A stretch of 64,000 bases of DNA, taken from NCBI RefSeq assembly GCF_052324685.1, contig NC_135225.1, forward strand, positions 12,872,704-12,936,703, written 5' to 3'. This DNA is from Brachyhypopomus gauderio. Taxonomy: Eukaryota > Chordata > Actinopteri > Gymnotiformes > Hypopomidae. This document shows positions 55,201 to 64,000 of the stretch, one piece after another (the stretch's first letter is position 1; each line of letters starts with the position of its first letter). The notes under the pieces are model-generated. The model was given only the letters and a program-made list of their open reading frames with translations, searched no databases and was not told the DNA's origin. A program made the translations under genes and the position numbers.

Positions 55201-58200
55201 GTAAATGAGCCAATCAGGAGATGATGATCAACTCTCCGTGTGTGAGATGTGCTTCACTAACCAATTTCTTGAGAACAAGAACACTTAACCCTAATGTAGA
55301 TGCAAGTCATAACAGCAAGTCTCCATTGGTGGTTTTACCCCTGCTCTGTTGATGTCATAGCTTTAGTCTTGTGTAAAACACAAATTAAATACATCGGCAT
55401 TTGAAAGTTCGCACAGTTCCCCACATTGTGAATACCGAAGCACCAAAGGAACATGAACAGAGGTGTAATTATGATTAAAGTGCTCGATTAAACCTACTCC
55501 CTGTGCTGCCTACTAACTGAAAGACTGAGAAAACTGCACATACATTTAAAATGTTAAATATCCACGTTCCAGCAGTTTTAAACTGTTAAACTGCAAATGT
55601 TCAAACGTAAGACTGTTCAGCTAAAGCACACCACAGTTCTGTTTCCTGACCCAGCAATTACACAGCAGGTACTGCTCGGTGAGCAAGGTGTGTGTGTGTG
55701 TGTGTTTACACATGAACACACACTGACCAGGAAAGAAACTGCAGCTTAATAAAAACAGAACTGAAAGAGCTTGTGTGTACACATACTGTAATCTAATAGA
55801 CTCCTATCCACACTATAAGTGATGAGGTCTGAGACAGAAGAGTTTAAAGGCCAGAGATACGCAACTAGACATTCTCCATGGTCCTTTGGAACCATCTATC
55901 TGAATGAATGCAGTCAAAAAGATCAAAGTCCCTTTGGCCTAAGTCTCTTTGTTCCGATATTGCTTATCCCTTGAGCTTACTCATTAGTGAAATGCACGTT
56001 ATTTTTCTTAGAGGGAACAAAACTGGAGGGATGCGTCTTCTCTCATTTTAATGAGGAAAAAAAGGAACTGATAGATGAGTGGAAAAGCAGAAGGCAGAAC
56101 CAGGAGTCCAGGAGTCAGACGATTCGAGACAAAAAACAAAAACAAGTATCTTCATTTGAGATAGTCAGTTATTGTGCATGAGCACAACGGCACAGAGAAG
56201 CCACGTGAGGAGCACTGGAGACACGTTTGGATGGTGGAACCAGAGGAGGAAGTACACTTGGAGACAGGGTCTGAAATTAGCAAGAATTATGAGAATCGGT
56301 CTGCTCCTTTCCACCTCCTGTGTTAAAACTAAGGATCAAAACTAGGTACAAAAGGCTCTTGTTCTTAAGGGATTGTTCCTAAGGGATGAGTATCGACACA
56401 CTCAGCAAAGGCAGAAAACCAGAGTGTAAAGGCTGAATTTGAAAGGGGCGTCGTTCCAGAGGGATGTGATCGTCTCATGCAGGAAGATTTTTAAAGCAAA
56501 ACATCCAAAATGAACCAATGCAAGATGACGCAAACACAATCTGTGCACACCCACACCCGAAAAAACAGCAGTTCAGGAGTTTGTGGGATCATGAGGTCTG
56601 TTGCACTGTTACTCTAACAGTCCAGATTTGGCAGACACAGAGCTGGCTAATTAGCTCATGTGCTGGCCCAGTGCTGGAGGAGCAGCAGCAGAGTCCTGCG
56701 TCTGGCTGTTAAAAGTGCAGTTCTCTGCTCTGCGGGTCTCCTGTGCTGGTGAAGTGTGGGCGTGACCGGGTTGCTGATGGTGCTGGGGGGTGGGGATGGG
56801 GTCTTACACCTCCCTGGGGCAGTCCGCTGTAGCCCAGCCTTCCTGGCACTGCTGAATTATGGGGGCGCGCAGACGTGCTACCAGCGTAGGCCAGTAGACG
56901 GGGATCTGCACTGTTTTCACTGCTCTACTGCTTCTGGTTGAACTCGTTGGCCAATTATCGAACCCTTCAACGAGATGAAGCTTTTAAAGGCAGCGATCCT
57001 TAAAGAATGGAGCTTGTGCACCCACTGCACATGCGGCTTTCAGCCCCGCAGGCCCAGGCTACGGTGTCCCAGACTTAAATTACATGGTACAGTGAATAAT
57101 TACGGTTAGCAGCAATGCAGCCCTGTGACTGAGTGGGAAATAACAAGCCTTCAAAGGCCCATTTCACAGCACTCCATCCACCCCCAGTGCAATACACCAG
57201 TCATCAGATTATGGCACAGCCACCGACGTGACCACAGCCTGCCTGGTTCTTCTCCTCCTCTGTTGTGTGTAGAGGAGGCAGGTGTGGTAGGAAAAGCTCA
57301 GGGCAGGCGGACACCTGCTGTGACTTCATATCTGTGAAGTAGCCAATTAATATCAATTTAAGAGAATTTAACTCCGTAACTCTAAAAGCTGAAACAAACT
57401 GTCCCTAGCTATGCTTAGTCACGAGATCATATTTGGAAAGTGAATTTAATCTGAAATTAGATATTGCCAGGAATTCAAAAATCTAATGGCTGAGATAAAG
57501 CCAAAACTACCTCTTATTGACATTAGATTGCAATGCTTCAAATTTCAGTACAGTATTTCTCACTTTTTTTTGTTTGTTTGGGCGTATCGTTAATGAATGA
57601 GTTTAACTAAAGTTATAAAGATGTATACTCAGTTGAAGGGGGTAGTGAAGACCTTTCTGCTTCCTGAAACAGCTCCATCCATACCTCGGCCTCTAATGAG
57701 CACCATGACGGATGGCCACCTGTTCTCCACAACCATGCCGCATGGTCCACTAATGGAGGACGTCTTCTCCTCAGCCTTGCCAACCTCCCCACCTGTCTGG
57801 TGCAGACAGACTGTAATGACCAGCTTTTCTCATCTGCCATGAAGCAGAGCCCACACTGATGGAAGGTTCTGGAATATGGCCTTGTTTCATCAGCAATATC
57901 CTAAAGGGATATCTAACTAAACCGACAACTCCCCAGCTAAGTTTAGGAAAGAGCAATGTTCACCAAGAGTGAATTTCTCTCACCAATTGGTGTAATTACT
58001 CCCACTTTAGGAAAACTCGCTGAATTAGAGCTGCCCAATACAAACATCAATAACTTTGTACACTCAGCAGACATTTGAACACAAAATACCACACCAACTG
58101 ATATTCATGACAAGGACCACTCAATGCCAAATTACTACTCCTCCATGTTGTGCCCAGAGAGAACACTGTCTGAATACAGATTATGTGGGAAAAGCTTTGG

Positions 58201-60324
58201 TAGTGTCACAAAGGGAGAAAATTGCCTTAGAATCCACACAAAGTGCTTGCACACATCACGGGCTCATCTGCATGCGACACACACGTCCCTTTAGCATACA
58301 CACGATGAAACAAATCCGTCTGTTCCAGCCCATGGTTGTACATAAACGGGCCGAAACACCACAGCCATCTTTATAGCTGGCCACTGACACAGGCCTGCAA
58401 TGAGCTCTGAATAAATTAATCTAACTAGCTGGATAACATATGTCCTATAACTGGAGTGTCACCACGTGTCAACAATGTGGTAAGAAAAACAGTTTTTGCA
58501 AGGTTATGTGACATGCCATATGCCAAACTTCCTATTTATTTTAGGTGTTTGAGCTGTAAATTGCTTAGAGTGCATAGAGTGAGAGCTTTCTGCTTAAATA
58601 AATAGTGTAAAGTTATCAATCAAAGAAAATCTTGCAGCATCAGCGATTTGTTGGACTCTGAATGAATGACGGAGATGCAATACATATTTTCACCATACTG
58701 CTTAGAGAAGTGATTGGAGGCGTGCTGAGTAATGAGATACGTACTACAGCCAGGAAATCACTATGAAATAAAATGATTTAATGTTTAAATTTTCTGCTTA
58801 AAGTCGACTCACTGCAGCCATTGTGCTGTGTGACGCAAGATACCAGAACATCATTAAATATCTAAAACAGATGTTTTGTTACACGTGTAGAAATAGTAAT
58901 GGATACGCCTTATATATTAGAGCATGAGGGTCTATGATAGGGATGCATAAAGACAAAACCACTATTTCTACACATTGCCGTTGCAGTATGCTTCGGTAAA
59001 ACGCAGTGAGCTGTGTTCATTATTTTGATCAATTCGTATTTAACGACATGGGCACACTGATGCATCTAAGCACCCAAATAAAACAATTAAGAGTGATCAC
59101 CACCGTGTGATTTGTTATAGCTCTCATCGCATTGCAACATGCGTATGACAAAGTACAACACAAAGCTTAAAAGTCCCAAACACATTCTGCAGCGGAATAA
59201 CCCAAAAGTCAGTCAGAATGCACTATAATGCCCATATGTACCATAAGAAAGCCTACAGCACCCTGACACGTGGTGGTGTGACACTCCCGCAGGTTCAGTG
59301 TGGTTCAAGCCAAGATCATCACAAGCCCAAAGCATGCCCTGCAGCACAAGCCTTGCTGACCAGCTACACACGGTGTAACAGACTCTGCTGTGAACTTGTC
59401 AGCACCACATCCGGTCCGACAGGGCTTTCCAAACTCAGTCACGGCTATGTATCCTTTATGTTGTTGCTGGAGGCATCAAGTAAAAGCAGTCACAGTGCAG
59501 AAATGCCGCCCCCCCCCCCCCCCCCCCCCCCATGTTATCCATATCATACGACCAACTTCATTTTGGTGATTCAGATAGTTTGACTCACCAACGTTAAAAA
59601 TAAAACACATTCCTGTAATTTGAAGACAGTGCGCAGCAGAGAACACTTATTTACACTGTGATGAGTGAGGACCATATATTGGTCAGTTAGCGTTTGTTTG
59701 TTTTCCAGTGTAAAACTTTTTTTACCTAATTTTTCGTGACTGAGGGAAAATGGGAGGGGCGCTAAATAAGATAATTACAGACAAGTTAGGACGTTTCCCC
59801 TTTTTCCTGAATATAGCTAGCTAGCTACATTAGCAACGTGAAGCACCGAACAACTGAATTGTCGTGTATGTTGTTGTAGTCCTAACAATGAAAAAGTTTA
59901 TCAGCACTGAAGCACCGGAGATGAATCAAAAACAGGAAACGGCAAAGTGACACCGCACCGTTTCGTTCAGGAGTTTCACAACAACGACAAAAACTCTAGA
60001 AAGCAGGAATTCTCCCCGACCAACATATTAACCAATTAAAACTAAAATGTCAGGCGTTTTTAAACATGGAACTGTTAAAAACCACACAAAAACCTTTCAA
60101 GAGGAATGAAAAACAGAGTGAAATGATAGAGGTAAAAGGAAAAGCCCATGAGGGACGTGTGCACTCATGCTAACGGAGCTCGGTCCAAACACAGGCAAGT
60201 CTGTCGTTACCGACTGTGTTCTTACCTTCAGACGCACAGGCGCGGTTCTTTTGAACACGGACGGTACTGGGTGAGCCCAGCGGTGCACACCGGATAGTTT
60301 GGCGACTATTCTCAAGCAAGCCAT
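49206..60324 (-). CDS. mcub: Mitochondrial calcium uniporter dominant-negative subunit beta, 8 exons
   Basis: Inner-mitochondrial-membrane paralogue of MCU that joins the uniporter and lowers Ca2+ uptake. Exons in transcript order: 60226-60324, 52709-52778, 52448-52618, 51973-52077, 50502-50662, 49889-50092, 49390-49506, 49206-49283. Phases agree and give 334 aa (human MCUB 336). N-terminal domain: YRHGRPVLALPLPSR and PMDTVLNKDFLLCING; a coiled coil (LLQRLDVLKQELMPLEQ); two membrane segments (~217-237 and ~249-267) around the pore motif WDVMEP (243-248). Trp235 and Val240 in LAWLTWWVYSWD replace the Arg and Glu of MCU; these are the changes known in MCUB and identify the paralogue. The N-terminus is basic (MACLRIVAKLSGVHRW), as for a mitochondrial targeting signal. 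Intron 1 is 7.4 kb. The final exon (VEENLRRLRNP) is short and was set by phase. Confidence 0.93.
50843..51732 (+). mobile_element. Tc1/mariner copy, internally deleted
   Basis: Ends CTATGTTGCCAAAACTATTAG and AATACTTTTGGCAATATAG are the inverted termini of a very common fish Tc1-like transposon, next to a TA. Inside are transposase pieces (GRSQELCEFQSGTVIGCHLCNK, then CTCTGGAGTGATGAATC) with stops, frame shifts and at least two deletions. It lies in the mcub intron between the exons at 51973-52077 and 50502-50662. Confidence 0.85.
52959..54138. mobile_element. Non-autonomous hAT element, 1180 bp
   Basis: Ends TAGGGGTGCACGAT and ATCGTGCAGCCCTA are inverted copies with one mismatch. A perfect 8-bp duplication GTTGGCTA flanks it (52951-52958 and 54139-54146). 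Subterminal runs of CGATA words (ATATCCCGATATCGATGTG, CACATCGCGATAACGATAAA) lie inside both ends. No transposase frame. Confidence 0.88.
59510..59531. repeat. Poly-C tract
   Basis: About 22 C in mcub intron 1. Its length may be inaccurate in the assembly. Confidence 0.85.
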
Positions 60325-61329
60325 GGCCGTAAAGCACACTCGCTATAGCATATTTGGAAAATAATTCTAATTATTCGAATAATTCGAATAACTCGAATAA
60401 TTAACCGAATATATGCGTGCGCTCGTCTATTACTTTGTTTCCTGGCGCATCGTGCTCGGTCGCTCGCTGCCCCAAGTAAGTTTGACCGTTTCTTTCCTGT
60501 GACGAACTCTTCTGACAATTCTCCTCCTATTGGTGAACAGAACATAATGCAGTCAGGGAGATGTACACGGAACACAGTATCAGCAGTGTAACGGCATTGG
60601 CGGATATGCAGCTTTCTCCCGGTGTAATAGTCCTGAGAATCCATAAGCTTAACCGGGTTGACGTATGGTCCGTTATCGTCTTATGAAACGCTGCAGATAG
60701 CTAATACATTACCCATAAATAAAATAATAAACCATAATTAAAGAAATTCGTACCCGTTCACATCATTGATATAGCTTACCGAATTATGTTATTTTCTCCC
60801 TTGCGTCACTCCACGGACGTCTCTGCCCATCCAACTGCAGACATTAAGTTAATTAAGAGTATGACTGGCGGCTTATCTGCATCCTCCGCCTGTTTGTTTC
60901 CAGAGATTAATGGAAGGCTCCACAATTTAATCAGCGCGTTCACGTCCGCTTTCATGCTCGAGAAATACGGCACGTGCTTCTGCAGGCTCGTTCCCGATGG
61001 CGGTCCTTTGAGCAAAGAGGCAGATGTACACAATATATGCGCTGGGCACTGTGCATGCGCCAGTGAAGAGCTATAGGTACTCAAGCAATATTACCTCACC
61101 AGTGTTAAGAGGTTACAAGAGCATCCTGAAACGATTCACGACATGAATCTGGTTGTATTAATAAGTCAACCAGAGACTAAAGCCCTAAATCAAGAGAATT
61201 TATTCAGACGTCTTCTACAGTAATACCACACTGCACTGAGAAAGTTACAGATAGATACATTTAGATGATGCTTCATGACTGAACCTTAGCAGCAGTCTTT
61301 AAAAATGAAGCTTTTAGTGTGCATTAATG
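60325..61329 (-). promoter_or_regulatory. mcub upstream flank
   Basis: Next to the first codon, with scattered CpGs at 60400-60500. It includes a tandem of ATTCGAATA-type decamers at 60366-60405 (ATTATTCGAATAATTCGAAT). No TATA box at a convincing place. The rest is unremarkable. Confidence 0.4.
60366..60405. repeat. Palindromic ATTCGAAT tandem repeat
   Basis: Four imperfect copies of AATTCGAATA-like units, each near-palindromic, 40-80 bp upstream of the mcub start codon. Confidence 0.75.
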
Positions 61330-62289
61330 TAGGGACTTGGACATTTTTTTCAAAATTATTGAATCATATTTAAAATAGTTTTATTAGATACAGCACAATA
61401 TAACTAAAAAAATATGCCTCAATTGTCAAATTTGATCAAGCCAGTCCAAAGATATTCACATTTAAATCGGCCCTATTTTTTAATGCAATTAACCTAAATC
61501 TTGTGATCAAGAAATGTGCGCTAGTTTTAGCATGTGGCCATAGTTGTCAGGTTCGCGGTTTTCACGCCAAATTGGGCTTGTTTGAAAATCCAGCCGCGGG
61601 TAAAAATTCTGGGGTCGCGGGGTGCGGTTTTTGGGGCTACTTTTGAGTTGCCCACCGCGGGAGTTACAAGTCAACACAAAGAATCGATCGCGATATAATA
61701 CTTAATTTGTCTCCATTTTAAACACTCGCCACCCCCTCCCCCGTCCATAACTTTGGGCTTGTTTAGGCTGCCGAAGGGCGGGTTTTACACTGACTTTGTG
61801 CGGGATATTTTTGTAGGACCTGGCAACCCTGGCTAGTTTTAGCATGTGGCTAGTGCGTGCCCGCCGTTATCATGGTTCATCGGACCAACACGTTGTCTTG
61901 GGAGCCTTAAAACACTACCTTAAATTGTACAGACTGGGATAAAACTTAAGGAAACAATAAACAAGAATATAATGTAACGGTCCACGTATCTATTAATATC
62001 TTTTGAACAGTCCCACAATGTTTTTGAACGGTCCAAACGCGAAGTTAAAATTAAACCAGGCTAAAAAAAAACAGGAGCGCAAAATGCGAAGTCTTCTAAC
62101 GGGACGAGAGAAAGCGAACATTCAATTATGTCATATTACGAAAACTCTGTGAAGAACCTCCTACAAACCGATGAAAACAGCGATTTTTTTTTACCGCGCG
62201 CTTGCGATGACTGATTTCGCTTAGACAGCGCGACCGGAGAAAAATGGCCGCGGCTCCATCATTGTCATGCGGAAATATCCAAGTCCCTA
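61330..62289. mobile_element. Inverted-repeat DNA transposon, interrupted
   Basis: Ends TAGGGACTTGGACAT and ATATCCAAGTCCCTA are inverted copies with one mismatch. The flanks share ATTAATG (61323-61329 and 62290-62296), a 7-bp perfect duplication, compatible with hAT-type insertion. No transposase frame. It is interrupted by the element at 61539-61831. Confidence 0.75.
61539..61831. mobile_element. 293-bp insertion flanked by a 19-bp duplication
   Basis: The words GCTAGTTTTAGCATGTGGC at 61520-61538 and 61832-61850 are identical and bracket a GC-richer insert. The insert's ends CATAGTTGTCAGGT and ACCTGGCAACCCTG are partly inverted copies. No poly-A or short tandem tail is present at either end. 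The family is not recognised. Confidence 0.7.
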
Positions 62290-64000
62290 ATTAATGCGTC
62301 TAAAGAGGCTACAGAAAGATTTTTCACATATTTATTTATGAAATATTAACATTGTGTCTGCAGCCTTTCGAGCACTGCAGGTACTATTAGCTGCTTATTG
62401 CTAAACTTAAAACAAAATAACATTTATTTCATTTATTTTCCTCTTTGAGACACTACACCATCGTTGTATATAAAAGTTATAGGATGTCATGGGCATATAT
62501 GTGATATTTGAATATGCACTTGCACGCTTCTGATGAATGATTAACCATTTTCTTTTACTTGAGACACCTGCTATTTTTGTCCTAAATGCTTTTAAGTCAT
62601 AAGGTTGTATACCATTGGGGACAGTGACAGAGTCCAAACACAGATCGTGAGCGTAGCGCGCGCAGGCATTTGCTGCCGCCTTGCAGAACTGCACGTATTT
62701 CCTTAATAACGCACCCTTTATAGGCCTCTTCCCAATTACGATAGGCACCTTTTAAATTCGCTATCTAAGGTAGCCTACCATGTCCATATACTAATAATGC
62801 CTTTATTCCTTTGCTGGAAGCAGAAAATGCCACATATGTTACAAGTCACGTAGAGAAAATTGACAAATTAATAGATTTCCTGTCATTTTGCGAACACTTA
62901 AAAACCACTAGGATATCATAATTAAAATATCACCAGGAGCGACATGTATACAGCAGCCCCTCGCACTCAGGCAGAGGAGCTTCTGCTCTCTAGACACGGG
63001 ATTAGCCAATGACTTTCAAGCCACAAATCAAACCGACACACTGAGCATATCGAGGGAATCGCGGGGCTTCCGCGAGTTAATGATACTGCAACGGGATTCT
63101 CCAGCCTCCTCTGGAGTATAGTGAATGTAATACTAGGAGGCTGGATAGCCTTGTGCGTCAGTTGCCCACAAAATCATGTTAAGCACCCACTCAAAGACTC
63201 CGTTTAAGATGATGGTTTAAGATGACCTATCCAGTCTGGAGGTGAATGCTATAGAATGGTCAGCAGTTATTAGTCAATGGTTTGTTCTGCTGGACGGTCA
63301 ATAAGCAGAAAGCTCAGTGACATTCTTCTGAATTTGAATTTTGATACATGAAAAACAGTTGCAGAGTTTTCACAAGTGGTCCTGTGTCACCATCTTGTTT
63401 AACTCAAGAAACAGATTACAAGTGATAATCACCAGAGAATAATATCACCATTAATCTCAATATAAATATCACCAATAACACCATTTATCTGAGAATAAGG
63501 AACAAGACCTTCCCACTCATGTGGAAGCTTAGTGATCTACAAGAGTTTTCTATTCACCTCTAGTGTCATTGTCAATGAACTGTGGTCTCCACTATCTCAG
63601 AGACAGTTAATAGCTTCTTAATAATACATAATATGCACTTTTGCACAACTCAGTAATAAACTGAGATTACACAGTTTATTGTATTATACATAGTACTATA
63701 TTTTAGTTTCTGATCTATCATTTACGTGTACTTAAGGGAATCTGCTTTTAACTGACAGAATGGAGCCTATAATCGTATGCCATCTAGTGGGCATTAAAAG
63801 TAGCTCACATTATTAAAAGGTAGTGGGGACCCTGTTCCACAAAGCAAGATGATAAAACCGGTACCTAATCGAAATAACCTCTTAAGCAGGCCTGTCAGAT
63901 CACTAGAATACAATACACAGCATAAAACACAAGGCACGAACAGTTATCTCCTAAGAAGACTATAACAAAATCACAGAACTGGAAAGTTAATTATAATCAG
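62290..64000. other. Right-hand flank, no gene recognised
   Basis: AT-rich. It contains a possible hairpin at 63100-63149 (TCCAGCCTCC and GGAGGCTGGA arms) and GGACCCTGTTCCACAAAGCA at 63826-63846, a word common at the ends of fish retroposons. No exon, RNA gene or bounded repeat could be supported. Confidence 0.4.

Larger units (their letters stand above)
52779..60225 (-). other. Large first intron of mcub
   Basis: Holds the hAT element at 52959-54138 and a poly-C run (59510-59531). 54200-59500 has no recognised repeat or exon on either strand; any regulatory element there cannot be told from sequence alone. Confidence 0.55.

Noticed and set aside
59218-59583. A 121-codon frame with a poly-Pro run
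   Set aside because: The Pro run is the poly-C tract and the rest shows no motif; it lies in mcub intron 1.
62407-62748. A 113-codon open frame on the minus strand
   Set aside because: It begins with GTG, not ATG, has no recognisable domain, and shows no clear splice context. It may be chance or an unknown exon; I could not support a gene.

Overview
The window is vertebrate genomic DNA, almost certainly from a teleost fish. Genes are split into many short GT-AG exons, introns are full of (CA)n, (GA)n and (GT)n microsatellites, and there are many hAT, Tc1/mariner, LTR and L2-like LINE copies of fish type. Repeat tails of the kind common in catfish, characins and cyprinids hint at an otophysan, but I cannot name the species. 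All gene models below were built by eye from open segments, splice sites and reading phase.

Layout. (1) 399-12553, minus: a 23-exon HERC5/6-like E3 ligase (RCC1 repeats plus HECT) whose introns carry a solo LTR and a complete, young, gene-less LTR element. (2) 12.6-17.3 kb: intergenic, with L2-like LINE pieces and a gypsy integrase remnant. (3) 17360-22517, minus: faah2, 11 exons, with catalytic Lys-Ser-Ser present. (4) 22.6-26.4 kb: head-to-head spacer with a hAT element that itself carries a 161-bp hAT miniature element, then a CpG-rich promoter. (5) 26425-35300, plus: tesk1, a LIMK/TESK-type protein kinase, 10 exons, with a very long (GT)n(GTGC)n tract in its 3' region. (6) 38496-45831: two divergent GIMAP/AIG1 GTPase genes, the minus one with two G domains and the plus one with one domain and a coiled coil. 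They are separated by about 1.1 kb that holds an interferon-response-like motif. The last intron of the plus gene holds a three-level nest of transposons. (7) 49206-60324, minus: mcub, the dominant-negative mitochondrial calcium uniporter subunit, 8 exons, with a 7.4-kb first intron. (8) 60.3-64 kb: mcub upstream region and another nested transposon.

The genes do not form an operon or an obvious pathway. HERC5/6 and GIMAP families are both immune-related, and both loci here hold GAAANNGAAA-type motifs, so interferon regulation of those two loci is a reasonable inference. faah2, tesk1 and mcub are ordinary cell genes. The most striking content is the transposon record: at least eight insertions can be bounded by exact or near-exact target-site duplications, and three are nests.
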